From positions 1-53,120 of the forward strand of contig CALESG010000130.1 of assembly GCA_937907215.1 (NCBI GenBank): 53,120 nt of DNA, given 5' to 3'. Below the pieces are notes generated by a model. The model was not told where the DNA came from and searched no databases. It was given only the letters and a program-made list of their open reading frames with translations. How positions within the stretch are numbered: the stretch's first letter is position 1; each line of letters opens with the position of its first letter. This document shows, in pieces, positions 7,795-17,891 of this stretch. Position numbers and translations under genes: made by a program. Origin of the DNA: an uncultured Ruminococcus sp. (GTDB lineage: Bacteria; Bacillota; Clostridia; Oscillospirales; Ruminococcaceae).

Positions 7795-9915
7795 TTATCC
7801 AACAACAGATGTTACTGTCACTACGGCAGGCGGATTGTCCTGAACTGTTACCGCTTCAAATCCACCGTCTATATTTTCAGAAACAACTGTAAATGTGCTG
7901 TTTGCAAAATCAAAATTATACGTGCCAAGACGTGAAGTGAGTCCGGATTGATCACTTGTAACAGATACAACTACCTGCTTTATACCCTTATCCTTGATAT
8001 ATACAACAACCATGCCATCAGCAGCACTTTCTGTTACAAATGACTGCGATTTTACTATATTTCCGTTTATAGAGAAATCTAGAGTATATTTCCCTTTCGC
8101 AACAGACGGTAAATAAAGACCGAATGCAACTTCACCTTCAGGTGCTTTTCCGTTGCTTACCTTAACATGAATTTCTGTACCAGAAACTACTATCTCATCA
8201 GGCTCAATGCTTTGCTCAATGATCATATCCTTGTCTTCATTTGAATCAACTTCTTCAACAACAAGCTTAAGATTCAAACTGGCTACATCTACTTCCACAT
8301 CTTTAAGAGTCTTACCGACAAGCTCCGGTACTTTTACTTCTTCAACAGCGATACCGGTGCTGATATACAAAACTATAGTCTGACCTGCTTCAGCCTCAGT
8401 ACCTGCCTTTGGTTCAGTTCTTATCGCCTTGCCCTTTTCAATGTTTGCTTCCATTGTACTTTCTTCTGAAACCTTTCGAACTGTAAATCCAAGTGCTTCA
8501 AGCTGTGCAGCTGCTTCTGTTTCATCAATATTAGCAACATCAGGTACTTCATGTTTTTGCGTTCCAAGGCTTACTGCAATAGCCATGCGAACCTTACCGT
8601 CCGCATCACGCTCTATCTCCTGTCCTGCTGCAATGCTCTGATCAAAGATAACACCTTCTGCATATTTATCATTATACGTTTCTTTTTCAACATTAAGCAC
8701 AAGGCTGTCTTCGTAAATCTGAACAGCATCTGTATACTGCATACCTACAAGGTCAGGAATAGTCGTAAGCTTATCACTTCCGGGACGCCATGCTCCAGCA
8801 ATAATAGCAACTACAATAACTGCACATATTACAACAACTACAATAGTTACTGATGTAAGAATAGGAACAAGCATGGACTTCTGTCTGCGTGGCTCGTCTT
8901 CGTAATCTTCATAATCATCATCTTCTTCATAATCGTCAAATTCTTCCTCTTTAACGTAATCATCACGCCTCTGAGACTGATTTGATGAAGATACAGGAAC
9001 TGTTTCACGCTTTGGAGCTGCAGTGTATACCCTGTTCGGTGCTTCTTCCGTTCTTGCCGGAACACGATAATAACCAAATACGATTTGATTGTTATTTTTA
9101 AAGGCTTCTATATCCTGAATCATATCACTTGCAGTCTGATATCTTACCTCAGCATCTTTTTCCATAGCGTGCATTATGATCTCTTCAAGGCCTGATGGAA
9201 TATTAGGATTTATATCACGTGGACGCCTTGGAACATTTTGCATATGCATAACTGCAATCGAAATCGGATTATCAGTATCAAATGGCTTCTGACCGGTAAG
9301 CATTTCATAAAACATTACACCAACAGAATAAATATCACTTTTCTCATCAGTAACATCTCCACGTGCCTGCTCCGGACTAATATAATGAACAGAACCTATA
9401 GCCTGATCTGTAGCCGTCATGCTTTCTTCACGTGCAAATTTTGCAATACCGAAATCCATGACTTTTATAGTTCCATCAGTCAGAAGCATTATATTCTGAG
9501 GTTTTATATCACGATGTACAATTCCACGATTATGAGCAGTCTGAAGTGCACGAAGTATCTGTATGATAAAGTGTACTGAATCTTTCCAGTTAAGCACTTT
9601 TTCACTGTCTATATAATCTTTTAGAGTTATACCATCAATATACTCCATTACTATATACTGTAATCTTTCAGAAAAACACATATCATATACTTTTACAATG
9701 TTTGGGTGAGAAAGAACAGCAATCGCCTTTGATTCATTACGGAATCTGCGCTGAAATTCCTCACTGCTTGAAAATTGTTTTCTTAAGACTTTTATAGCTA
9801 CTTCTTTATTATCAAGCACATCATGTGCCTTATATACTTCTGCCATACCGCCTTCGCCGATAAGCTCAGTAATTTCATATCTGCCATCAAGACGGCTGCC
9901 GATCAACTTATCCAT
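7795..9915 (-). CDS. prkC: PASTA-domain serine/threonine kinase PrkC/StkP type
   Basis: A receptor kinase that senses cell-wall fragments and controls wall metabolism, translation factors and spore germination. The kinase domain (about 13-275) has the ATP lysine in VAIKVL (Lys42), HRDIKPQN at 134-141 and DFG at 154-156. A very acidic juxtamembrane stretch (about 323-341) is followed by a transmembrane helix at 349-373. Three extracellular PASTA repeats follow (about 384-600), then ~100 residues of a further beta-rich domain of unclear identity. The start has AAAGGAG. It follows prpC by 19 bases. Confidence 0.95.
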   Translation of the reverse strand: MDKLIGSRLDGRYEITELIGEGGMAEVYKAHDVLDNKEVAIKVLRKQFSSSEEFQRRFRNESKAIAVLSHPNIVKVYDMCFSERLQYIVMEYIDGITLKDYIDSEKVLNWKDSVHFIIQILRALQTAHNRGIVHRDIKPQNIMLLTDGTIKVMDFGIAKFAREESMTATDQAIGSVHYISPEQARGDVTDEKSDIYSVGVMFYEMLTGQKPFDTDNPISIAVMHMQNVPRRPRDINPNIPSGLEEIIMHAMEKDAEVRYQTASDMIQDIEAFKNNNQIVFGYYRVPARTEEAPNRVYTAAPKRETVPVSSSNQSQRRDDYVKEEEFDDYEEDDDYEDYEDEPRRQKSMLVPILTSVTIVVVVICAVIVVAIIAGAWRPGSDKLTTIPDLVGMQYTDAVQIYEDSLVLNVEKETYNDKYAEGVIFDQSIAAGQEIERDADGKVRMAIAVSLGTQKHEVPDVANIDETEAAAQLEALGFTVRKVSEESTMEANIEKGKAIRTEPKAGTEAEAGQTIVLYISTGIAVEEVKVPELVGKTLKDVEVDVASLNLKLVVEEVDSNEDKDMIIEQSIEPDEIVVSGTEIHVKVSNGKAPEGEVAFGLYLPSVAKGKYTLDFSINGNIVKSQSFVTESAADGMVVVYIKDKGIKQVVVSVTSDQSGLTSRLGTYNFDFANSTFTVVSENIDGGFEAVTVQDNPPAVVTVTSVVG

Positions 9916-9934
9916 ATATAATCTCCTTTACACA

Positions 9935-10669
9935 TTATGGCTGCATAACAACTGCAACCGACACATTATCACGTCCGCCCTTATTAAGAGCAAGCTCAAT
10001 AAACTGATCCGTCTTTTCCTGTGCCGAAATCTGCTGTTCAAGTATATGAGCGATCTCAGCGTTTCCACAATAACCTGACAGACCATCAGAGCAGAGTAAA
10101 AGATTATAATCCTCACCAAGATGATCTATTCTGAAAAAATCAGGTCTTACCGTTTTTTCAACACCAACCGCTCTTGTAAGCATATGTCTTTGCGGATGTG
10201 TTGCTATTTCTGACGGCGATATTCTTCCATGTTCAAGAAGCATATTTACAACTGTATGGTCATTGGTAACTTGCCGCAGCTCACCATTTCTATAGTAGTA
10301 CGCACGGCTGTCACCTACATTTACAATAGATATTCCCTTTTTATCTATAAAAGCTGCAACACAAGTTGTTCCCATTCCAAAATTCTTATAATTTATTCTT
10401 GCTGTTGTATATATAACAGAATTCGCAGCCGATACTGAAGAAATTAAAAGATTTCTTAATGCGTGAGCATCCATATCTTCTCTATATGACTTGTTAAAAT
10501 GTGTGATAAATTCTTCTTCAGCAATGCGGCTTGCTTCTTCGCCGGCACGTTCACCGCCCATACCGTCAAATACTGCTGCCAAAATATTTTCACCATAGGC
10601 ATAGACAATAACTCTGTCCTGATTTTCTTCCCTTACACAGCCTATATCGGTATATGCTGCGTATTGCAT
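9935..10669 (-). CDS. prpC: PP2C-type protein phosphatase PrpC/Stp1
   Basis: Reverses PrkC phosphorylation. The metal-binding PP2C motifs are present: an N-terminal DIGCVREENQD, DGMGGE (35-40), GDSRAYYY, LLCSDGLSG and GGRDNVSV near the C-terminus. I chose the ATG at 10669, which has GGAGG eight bases upstream. The upstream ATG at 10684 overlaps that ribosome site and is unlikely. The protein has 244 residues, typical of stand-alone bacterial PP2C enzymes. It sits between rlmN and prkC in the classic order. Confidence 0.95.
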   Translation of the reverse strand: MQYAAYTDIGCVREENQDRVIVYAYGENILAAVFDGMGGERAGEEASRIAEEEFITHFNKSYREDMDAHALRNLLISSVSAANSVIYTTARINYKNFGMGTTCVAAFIDKKGISIVNVGDSRAYYYRNGELRQVTNDHTVVNMLLEHGRISPSEIATHPQRHMLTRAVGVEKTVRPDFFRIDHLGEDYNLLLCSDGLSGYCGNAEIAHILEQQISAQEKTDQFIELALNKGGRDNVSVAVVMQP

Positions 10670-10690
10670 GGCATTCACCTCCATAACTCT

Positions 10691-11722
10691 CTATTTCTCA
10701 ATTGCGTTTCTTCTTAACTGTCCGCAGGCAGCTTCTATATCACTGCCAAGAGTTCTGCGAACAGTAGCATTTATCCCATAATTTGAAAGAACATCCATGA
10801 ATTTTTTTGCAGTTTTCCTGCTGCCATGAAAGCTTCGTTCAGCTATGGGATTTATAGGTATCAAGTTTACATGACACTGCATACCCTTTAAAATTCCAGC
10901 AAGCTTTGCAGCATCTTTTTCAGCACTGTTCACATCTTCTATAACTGCATATTCAAATGTGATCCTGCGTCCTGTTTCCTTGAAAAAACTATTTGCAGCC
11001 TCTAAAAGCTCTGATATATTATACCGTCTGTTTATCGGCATTATCTCACTTCGCTTATCATCTGATGAACTATGCAATGATATTGAAAGAGTAATTCCGG
11101 CTGCATCTTTTGCAAGGTCATATATTTTTGGAACTATTCCGCAGGTTGAAAGAGTAACATGACGCAAACTCATTCCTCTTCCTTCCGGATTTGAAAGAAT
11201 CTTCAAAAAAGATATTACATTATCGTAATTATCCAGAGGTTCTCCAATTCCCATAAGTACTATACTGTCAATATTTTTACCCATATCACGTTCTGCTTCA
11301 TATATTTGAAGAAGAATTTCACCAGGTGTAAGATTCCTTACAAAACCTGCAATAGTTGATGCACAAAACTTACAACCCATACGACAGCCTACTTGTGTGG
11401 AAAGGCAGACGCTAACTCCATGGTGATATTCCATCCAAACTGTTTCCACATAATTTCCGTCCGGAAGCTGATATAGATATTTTACAGTATCATCTATAGA
11501 TGATGCAAGCCTTTTCACAATTTTTAGTCGATTTAGACAAAATTTTTCTTTAAGCTTTTCTCTCAATTGTAAAGATAACGTTGTCATTTCTGAAAATGAT
11601 GTTACCTTTTTTTCATGCAGCCACGAAAATATCTGCTTTGCACGAAATTTAGGCTCACCCATGAGCAAAAGTTCTTCTAAAAGCTCATCATATCCAAGTG
11701 ATAAAATATCGATCTGCGTCAT
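10691..11722 (-). CDS. rlmN: Dual-specificity 23S rRNA/tRNA adenine-C2 methyltransferase RlmN
   Basis: Radical SAM enzyme that methylates A2503 of 23S rRNA and A37 of some tRNAs. The cluster motif CRMGCKFC gives Cys113, Cys117 and Cys120. The C-terminal catalytic cysteine is present near residue 333 in IEAACGQLR. The SAM region GIGEPLDNYDNV and 343-residue length fit the family. The ATG has GGAGG four bases upstream. It follows rsmB by 10 bases. The similar Cfr resistance protein is an alternative family, but this genomic position is that of rlmN. Confidence 0.95.
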   Translation of the reverse strand: MTQIDILSLGYDELLEELLLMGEPKFRAKQIFSWLHEKKVTSFSEMTTLSLQLREKLKEKFCLNRLKIVKRLASSIDDTVKYLYQLPDGNYVETVWMEYHHGVSVCLSTQVGCRMGCKFCASTIAGFVRNLTPGEILLQIYEAERDMGKNIDSIVLMGIGEPLDNYDNVISFLKILSNPEGRGMSLRHVTLSTCGIVPKIYDLAKDAAGITLSISLHSSSDDKRSEIMPINRRYNISELLEAANSFFKETGRRITFEYAVIEDVNSAEKDAAKLAGILKGMQCHVNLIPINPIAERSFHGSRKTAKKFMDVLSNYGINATVRRTLGSDIEAACGQLRRNAIEK

Positions 11723-11732
11723 AAAACCTCCG

Positions 11733-13040
11733 TTATTTCACACGTCTAAATTTCGCCATAAAAAATCCGTCACTACCCAAAAATGATGGCAAAAGAGTTT
11801 TCATACTGCCACTTAATTCATCATGAAGTTCAGGCAGCAGTGGTTCAGGCTTGAAATCGGGATAATTTAACAAAAACTTCTCTGCAATTTCTTCGTTTTC
11901 TTCCTTGAGAATAGTACAGGTAGAGTATATCAAAACTCCTCCAGTTTTTACATATTTAGCTGCATTTTGAAGAATTTCCCATTGCAGCTCCGGAAGACTC
12001 GATACCTCTTCTTCACTTTTATAACGTATCTCCGGCTTACGTCTTATTACACCTATTCCAGAACAAGGTACATCGCAGAGAACTCTATCCGCCTTTGGCA
12101 ACTCTTTATTATATACCAAAGCATCTCCCTGTTTTGCAGATACATTTTCAAGATGAAGTCTTTCTGCACCTTTTTTTATAAGACCAACTCTTTGTTCAAA
12201 TAAATCAAAAGCATAAACCATTCCGGTACCATTCATATTCTCTGCTATGGTAAATGTCTTTCCTCCAGGTGCGGCACATAAATCAAGAATTATTTCTCCG
12301 TCCTTTGCACCAAGTGCTGCTGCACATAATTGTGACGCTATATCCTGAACATGAAATCCGCCATTTTTGAAGGATTTACAATTTCTGATATTTCCGCCGT
12401 TTTTAAGAATATAAGCATTAGGGACAAGTTTGTGTTTTTCTATACCTCTGATTTCCAAATCAGTTATCAATTCTTCTTCTGTAATAGCCAAAGGATTTCT
12501 TCTTATTGTAAGCGGTGATGCATTAAAAGAATCCTTTAAAAATTCATATGAACTATCTTCACCCAGATCCGAAAACAATCTTTTAACAAGCCATTCAGGT
12601 ACAGAATACATTACGGATGCCTTTGAAACAGTATCTTTTGGATAATCTATTTCTTTATTATCTCTTATAAAGCTCCTAAGCACTGCATTCACAAAGCCAG
12701 ACGCACTTGCTTTTCTAAATTTTTTAGTAAGCTTTACACTCTCACTTACTGCCGCAGTATCCGGAACTTGCTTCATATAAAGCAGCTGATAAAGTCCCAC
12801 TCTTAATATCTGCAAAACAGCTGTGTCAAGCTTTTCAGGCGGTTTTTTACTATATTTTCTTATTATATGATCAAGTGTAATCTGCCTTTCTAATACACCG
12901 TAACAAAGTGCTGAACAAAATCTTTTATCTCTTAAATCAAGCTCTGAATTTTCAAGAGCATGGTCAAGCATAAGATTTAAATAACCATCAGTATTTTCAC
13001 GCTGTAAAAGCAGATTCACCGCAAGCTTACGTGCACTCAT
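11733..13040 (-). CDS. rsmB: 16S rRNA cytosine-C5 methyltransferase RsmB
   Basis: Methylates C967 of 16S rRNA. An N-terminal NusB-like RNA-binding domain (about 1-130) precedes the methyltransferase. The SAM loop DLCAAPGGK lies at 253-261, and the two catalytic cysteines are Cys326 in PCSG and Cys375 in YSTC. Its 435 residues are normal. The start overlaps the stop of the upstream zinc peptidase by four bases, so the genes are translationally coupled. Confidence 0.95.
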   Translation of the reverse strand: MSARKLAVNLLLQRENTDGYLNLMLDHALENSELDLRDKRFCSALCYGVLERQITLDHIIRKYSKKPPEKLDTAVLQILRVGLYQLLYMKQVPDTAAVSESVKLTKKFRKASASGFVNAVLRSFIRDNKEIDYPKDTVSKASVMYSVPEWLVKRLFSDLGEDSSYEFLKDSFNASPLTIRRNPLAITEEELITDLEIRGIEKHKLVPNAYILKNGGNIRNCKSFKNGGFHVQDIASQLCAAALGAKDGEIILDLCAAPGGKTFTIAENMNGTGMVYAFDLFEQRVGLIKKGAERLHLENVSAKQGDALVYNKELPKADRVLCDVPCSGIGVIRRKPEIRYKSEEEVSSLPELQWEILQNAAKYVKTGGVLIYSTCTILKEENEEIAEKFLLNYPDFKPEPLLPELHDELSGSMKTLLPSFLGSDGFFMAKFRRVK

Positions 13041-13750
13041 TCTCTTCTGCTATTTGCAATAGCAATCAATCTTATCAGCTGGAATAATGCATTGGCAACC
13101 GCTGCAACATATGTCATAGCAGCAGCAAAAAGTACTTTACCTGCCTGTGAAAGCTCTGTATCTTCCAAAATATTATAACTCCTAAGAGGATCAATAGCAC
13201 GACGGCTTGCATTAAATTCAACTGGAAGTGTAGCTACCTGAAATAATACTACTAATGCAAAGAGAATAATTCCAGTATAAATCATTCCAACGCCAAAACT
13301 TGTACTTGCCAAAGCAAGACCCAGTACAAATACAATATACCACAAATGTGAACCGATATTTGTTATAGGAATTATTGCTTGTCTTATACGTATGGGAGTA
13401 TAATCAGTTGCATGCTGTACCGCATGACCGCATTCATGAGCAGCCACGCCGATTGCTGCAACAGAAGTTGAATTATATACGGATTCAGATAAGCGAACAA
13501 CATTAGCTCTAGGATCATAGTGGTCAGAAAGGCTACCGCTGACCATTTCAATTGCTACATAGTGAAGTCCATTGCTGTCAAGTATCTGTCGTGCAGCCTG
13601 TGCTGCTGTAATTCCTCTTGAATTATGAACAGAAGAATAACGCTTAAAAGTCATTTTTACACCTGCTGATGCTATCAGGCAGATGACCATACCTATTATT
13701 ATAGGCCAGATGCTCATCCAAAAATCTGTTGTACGCAAATAATAAGGCAT
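13037..13750 (-). CDS. YugP-like membrane zinc metallopeptidase (Zn_peptidase_2)
   Basis: Predicted integral membrane peptidase of unknown substrate. The zinc motif HECGH places ligands at His105 and His109 with Glu106. The surrounding NVVRLSESVYNSTSVAAIG and VEFNASRRA segments are family hallmarks. It has an N-terminal membrane helix and several more around and after the active site. The start is the ATG at 13750 with AGGAG upstream, giving 237 residues. An upstream TTG at 13789 is unlikely. It is inserted between fmt and rsmB, a position not used in Bacillus. Confidence 0.9.
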   Translation of the reverse strand: MPYYLRTTDFWMSIWPIIIGMVICLIASAGVKMTFKRYSSVHNSRGITAAQAARQILDSNGLHYVAIEMVSGSLSDHYDPRANVVRLSESVYNSTSVAAIGVAAHECGHAVQHATDYTPIRIRQAIIPITNIGSHLWYIVFVLGLALASTSFGVGMIYTGIILFALVVLFQVATLPVEFNASRRAIDPLRSYNILEDTELSQAGKVLFAAAMTYVAAVANALFQLIRLIAIANSRRE

Positions 13751-13778
13751 AATATTTACTCCTTTACCTTCTAAAAAT

Positions 13779-14714
13779 TTACTTGCCAAGAATCGTTCTT
13801 GGATCTATCTTTTTACCCCTTAAATAATCCTCTGTTTTCATACGCTTTTTGCCTTCCGGCTGAATTTCATAAAATTTCAAGCCCATTCCATCGCCGCATT
13901 TTACTATAAATTCATTCGTATCTGTAACAGTACCATTTTCAAACATCTCTGCATTTGAAATTTTTGTAATACGTGAATCATAAACTTTAAGTCTTTTACC
14001 ATCAAGAGTTGTAAAACCTGTAATCCCTCTTATTATATTATGCAGCTCTTTTGCTGATTTGCTAAAATCAAGTTCTGACATATCTTTAGTAATTCTTGAA
14101 GCATAGGACGAAAATGAATCATCTTGAACTTCCGGTATAATGCTGCCTTCCTCAATGCCCTTTATAGTATCAATCAAAAGTTCTGCTCCTATAATTGATA
14201 ATCTGTCATGCAGACTGGATGCTGTTTCATTTTCACCTATTTTAGTTTCTCTTTTTAAAAGCATATCACCGGTGTCAAGTCCTTCTGCCATAAGCATTGA
14301 TGTAACTCCTGTTAACTTTTCACCATTTATAACGCTCCACTGAATAGGTGCAGCTCCTCTATATGATGGAAGAAGTGATGCATGAATATTTATACAACCA
14401 TATTTTGGTAAATCAAGTATCTCTTTTGGAAGGATCTGACCATATGCAACTACGACAATAAGATCCGGATTTATTTCTCTAAGCATTTCCAGTGCATTTG
14501 ATGCATCATCGCCTTTTCTAAGTGAAAGCGGCTGATACACCGGTATGTCATATTCAAGAGAAGCAGACTTTACAGGAGTTGGTATCATTTTATATCCTCT
14601 TCCCTTTGGCTTGTCAGGCTGTGTAAATACCGCAGCTATTTCATATTCACTTTCAGCCAGATTACGCAAACATGGAACTGCAAAATCCGGCGTACCCATA
14701 AATACTATCTTCAT
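13779..14714 (-). CDS. fmt: Methionyl-tRNA formyltransferase
   Basis: Formylates initiator Met-tRNA so that bacterial translation can start. The N-terminus MKIVFMGTPDFAVPCL and the folate and active-site region NIHASLLPSYRGAAPIQW (about 108-125) are diagnostic. The C-terminal tRNA-binding domain is complete at 311 residues. It starts two bases after the def stop. def removes the formyl group later, so the pair works on the two ends of the same cycle. Confidence 0.96.
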   Translation of the reverse strand: MKIVFMGTPDFAVPCLRNLAESEYEIAAVFTQPDKPKGRGYKMIPTPVKSASLEYDIPVYQPLSLRKGDDASNALEMLREINPDLIVVVAYGQILPKEILDLPKYGCINIHASLLPSYRGAAPIQWSVINGEKLTGVTSMLMAEGLDTGDMLLKRETKIGENETASSLHDRLSIIGAELLIDTIKGIEEGSIIPEVQDDSFSSYASRITKDMSELDFSKSAKELHNIIRGITGFTTLDGKRLKVYDSRITKISNAEMFENGTVTDTNEFIVKCGDGMGLKFYEIQPEGKKRMKTEDYLRGKKIDPRTILGK

Positions 14715-14716
14715 TT

Positions 14717-15184
14717 TTATTCCATTTCCTCCGGTGTTAAAAATCTTTCTACTAAATCAACAAAAAGCTTACCGTCAAGATGGTCATTCTCATGACAAAC
14801 ACACTGTGCACCCAAATCAGTAAGAGTCATTTCATACCACTCGCCATAACGATCCTGTGCCTGAAATTTACACTTCTTTGGACGTATTACATGACCCCAT
14901 TTATTAGGACATGATAAGCAGCCTTCTACTACCTTTTGTCTGCCGCTTGTCTTAATAATTTTTGGATTTATTACTTCGATCATTTCATCTCCGCCAAGAT
15001 CCATTATAAAAAATCTTCTGCAATAACCTACCTGCGGTGCTGCAAGTCCAACTCCTTCAGCCTTTTTCAAAGTTTCATGCATATCATCAAGCAGTTCATG
15101 AAGCTTTTCATCAAAGACTTCTACCGGCTTACATACACTTCGGAGAATCGGATCTCCTTCTTTTACTATTCTTCTAATTGCCAT
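14717..15184 (-). CDS. def: Peptide deformylase
   Basis: Removes the N-formyl group from new proteins. All three motifs are present: GVGLAAPQ (44-51), EGCLS with metal ligand Cys89, and HENDH with His131, Glu132 and His135. The metal motif has Asn in the variable position. It is complete at 155 residues. The ATG has GGAGG six bases upstream. It lies between priA and fmt. Confidence 0.96.
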   Translation of the reverse strand: MAIRRIVKEGDPILRSVCKPVEVFDEKLHELLDDMHETLKKAEGVGLAAPQVGYCRRFFIMDLGGDEMIEVINPKIIKTSGRQKVVEGCLSCPNKWGHVIRPKKCKFQAQDRYGEWYEMTLTDLGAQCVCHENDHLDGKLFVDLVERFLTPEEME

Positions 15185-15211
15185 AATGCTCCTCCATTTA
15201 TTATATTATGC

Positions 15212-17659
15212 TTATAAACCAATATCACCATTCATATCAGCATAAATATGTATTTTTGAAAATTCTTTTCGTGCATACACCGCTTTGAGTATTTCACGTA
15301 TAAAATCACGATATTCTTTTGTATTTTTACACTTAAGTATAATACGATAGCGATATTTGCCGCCAATTTTTCCATAAGAAAACGGCATGGGTCCTAAAGC
15401 TCTAAGCGGCTTATTAAAACCTGTCTGGCGAACAATTTCTCTTATGCATTGTGCAGCATAATCCGCAGCTGCTGCAACTTGTTCTTCAACCACACCTAAA
15501 AAGCCCATTACACATATATCACATATCGGAGGATAAACAAGAGTTCTTCTAAGTGTTATTTCCTCACGATAAAAGCTTTCATAATCTTGTTTTGCCGCAA
15601 GCTTTAGAACATAATGTTCCGGCATAAATGTTTGTAAAATAGCTCTGCCCTTTTTCTCTCCTCTGCCGCCTCTGCCAACAACCTGAGTTATAAGAGAAAA
15701 TGTTCTTTCATAACTTCTAAAATCTCCTGCAAATAATGCCTTATCAACAGATAAAACACCGACAAGAGTGACATTTGGAAAATTAAGTCCCTTACCTATC
15801 ATCTGAGTGCCTGCCATTATGTCATATTCGCCACGTGCAAATGCAGAAAACTTTTGCTCATATGCATAACGTGACATTGTGGTATCAGCGTCCATACGAA
15901 GAATTCTTGCATCTGGAAATATCTTTTCAAGAGATTCTTCTAAAGTTTGTGTACCAAATCCCATTTTCTTAAAACGTTTTCCGGTGCAAAAACTGCAGCT
16001 TTCAGGCATTTCCTGAGTATGTCCGCAGTAATGACACATAAGACTATTATTGACTTTATGATATGTCATAGGAACACTGCAATTCGGACAATATACAGGC
16101 TTATTGCAATCGCAACAGCTTATAATAGTATGATAGCCTCTTCTGTTTAAAAGCAATATAGACTGCTGACCAGCAGCAAGGTTCTCTTTAAGGGCTATCA
16201 TAAGTTCATCGCTGAATTCAGTATCATTTCCCAAAAGACGTTCTTCATTCATATCAACTACCGTCACCGTTGGCAATGGCATATCAGCATATCTCTTCTT
16301 CATTTCCAAAAGAGTGTATATGCCCTTTTTAGCGTAATAATAACTTTCAACTGATGGAGTTGCAGATGCTAAAAGTAATATACAATTATTTGTACGACAT
16401 CGTTTTTTTGCAACATCTATAGCATGATACCTTGGAGAACTATCGGATTTATATGCCCTTTCGCCCTCTTCATCAATTATTATCAAACCTAGATTTTCCA
16501 TAGGTGCAAAAACTGCACTTCTTGTACCAATTACAATTTTTACATCACCCTTTTTAATTCTTTTATAAGCATCTGCCCTTTGTCCCAATGAAAGTTCACT
16601 ATGTATAACAGTTACTTCTGAACCAAACATACTGCAAAATTCGCTGACGATCTGCGGCGTAAGTGCAATTTCTGGTACAAGCATTATAACCTGACGTCCC
16701 ATTTTTATAGTTTCATGAATGAGCTTTAAAAAGACACTTGTTTTTCCGCTGCCTGTAACTCCGTGGAGTAAAAAGCAATGTGGTTTTTTCTCATTTGCAG
16801 CAGACAATACTTTTTCAAATACATTCTGCTGCTCCTCTGAAAGCTTAATATCACCCGCATCACGAGTTTTTTTAGTGTTTGGAACATCACGAAAGACTTC
16901 ACCAATATAACGCTCAACAATACCAGATTTTACAGCTCCTGATACTACCGCAGAGGTTATACCACAAAGATAACAAGCTTCTTTTTCAGAAATTGACGAT
17001 TGTTCCTCTAACAGCTCTACAAGCCTTTTCTGTTTTGCTGTTATACGACATTCGATCTGTACCGTTTTATAGTCTTCTTTAAGACGCAGCATTTTTATAC
17101 CGGAATCACTGATTCTTTGTTTTGCATAGTCGGTCATAACAAGCACATTTTTTTTAAAAAGCGAATTGATCACATTCTGTTTCTCTTCATTTCCCTCGGA
17201 ATGCAAAAGTCTGTCAAAACTTCTTTGACTTTTGGAAGATTTAAGAAATTCTACAAGACTTTTCTCCGCATCATTAAGAGAAATATTTTCAGGCACTGGC
17301 ATAAGTTCCGCCTTCTGAAAAATCTGAACCTGCATACCAGCAGGCAGAATTGTTCTTATAGCATCTGAATACGTGCAGAATGTCATTTCCTTAAGCCAAA
17401 AAATAAGCTCAATCTGCTCTTCATTCAAAAGCGACTCATTATCCATAACAAAAATAATCGGCTTGATATGACTATCAAGAGGTTCACTTGTTTCTTCTAC
17501 GCCAAGCACCATTCCAACTCTTTTTGAATTATTCCAGCCAAATGGAACTGCAACACGGCAGCCTATTTTTACATTTTCAAAAGACGTGTATGTGAACAGC
17601 TGGTCAAAGGAATATGCTGTATCCCATACAGCAACAGAAACCTTCCAATAGGTATTCAT
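15212..17659 (-). CDS. priA: Primosomal replication restart helicase PriA
   Basis: A 3'-to-5' helicase that reloads the replisome at collapsed forks. The N-terminal DNA-binding domain is followed by Walker A GVTGSGKT (about 300-307) and Walker B IIIDEEGERAYKSD. The zinc region has paired cysteines in CCDCNKPVYCPNC and CHYCGHTQEMPESCSFC. The helicase motif QVVGRGGRGEKKG follows. Its 815 residues are typical. The ATG at 17659 has GAGG eight bases upstream; the adjacent GTG at 17662 is an alternative. In Bacillus, coaBC lies between rpoZ and priA; it is absent here. Confidence 0.95.
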   Translation of the reverse strand: MNTYWKVSVAVWDTAYSFDQLFTYTSFENVKIGCRVAVPFGWNNSKRVGMVLGVEETSEPLDSHIKPIIFVMDNESLLNEEQIELIFWLKEMTFCTYSDAIRTILPAGMQVQIFQKAELMPVPENISLNDAEKSLVEFLKSSKSQRSFDRLLHSEGNEEKQNVINSLFKKNVLVMTDYAKQRISDSGIKMLRLKEDYKTVQIECRITAKQKRLVELLEEQSSISEKEACYLCGITSAVVSGAVKSGIVERYIGEVFRDVPNTKKTRDAGDIKLSEEQQNVFEKVLSAANEKKPHCFLLHGVTGSGKTSVFLKLIHETIKMGRQVIMLVPEIALTPQIVSEFCSMFGSEVTVIHSELSLGQRADAYKRIKKGDVKIVIGTRSAVFAPMENLGLIIIDEEGERAYKSDSSPRYHAIDVAKKRCRTNNCILLLASATPSVESYYYAKKGIYTLLEMKKRYADMPLPTVTVVDMNEERLLGNDTEFSDELMIALKENLAAGQQSILLLNRRGYHTIISCCDCNKPVYCPNCSVPMTYHKVNNSLMCHYCGHTQEMPESCSFCTGKRFKKMGFGTQTLEESLEKIFPDARILRMDADTTMSRYAYEQKFSAFARGEYDIMAGTQMIGKGLNFPNVTLVGVLSVDKALFAGDFRSYERTFSLITQVVGRGGRGEKKGRAILQTFMPEHYVLKLAAKQDYESFYREEITLRRTLVYPPICDICVMGFLGVVEEQVAAAADYAAQCIREIVRQTGFNKPLRALGPMPFSYGKIGGKYRYRIILKCKNTKEYRDFIREILKAVYARKEFSKIHIYADMNGDIGL

Positions 17660-17681
17660 CACACACGCCTCTTTTCTTTAA

Positions 17682-17891
17682 TCAAAGATTAGATTTATCC
17701 TCTACAATACGATATTTGCCTGCTGCAAGTTCTTCAACCGCTGTTTTTACCGGCTTTTCCTTTAAAACTTCACCTTTTTCGTAAAGTTCATCAGCAACTT
17801 CTCTTGCACGCTTTGCAACGCCTACTACCAAAGAATATCCACTCTCATTCTTTGATATTAACTGATTCATTGATGGTCTGAGCATATTCAT
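17682..17891 (-). CDS. rpoZ: RNA polymerase omega subunit
   Basis: Small subunit that stabilises the beta-prime fold. The pattern MLRPSMNQLISKNESGYSLV followed by VAKRAREVAD is typical, including the conserved lysine-arginine-alanine-arginine segment. It has 69 residues. I kept the ATG at 17891, which overlaps the gmk stop by four bases and has GAGGTG ten bases upstream. An internal ATG at 17885 matches the common family N-terminus but has no good ribosome site. Confidence 0.92.
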   Translation of the reverse strand: MNMLRPSMNQLISKNESGYSLVVGVAKRAREVADELYEKGEVLKEKPVKTAVEELAAGKYRIVEDKSNL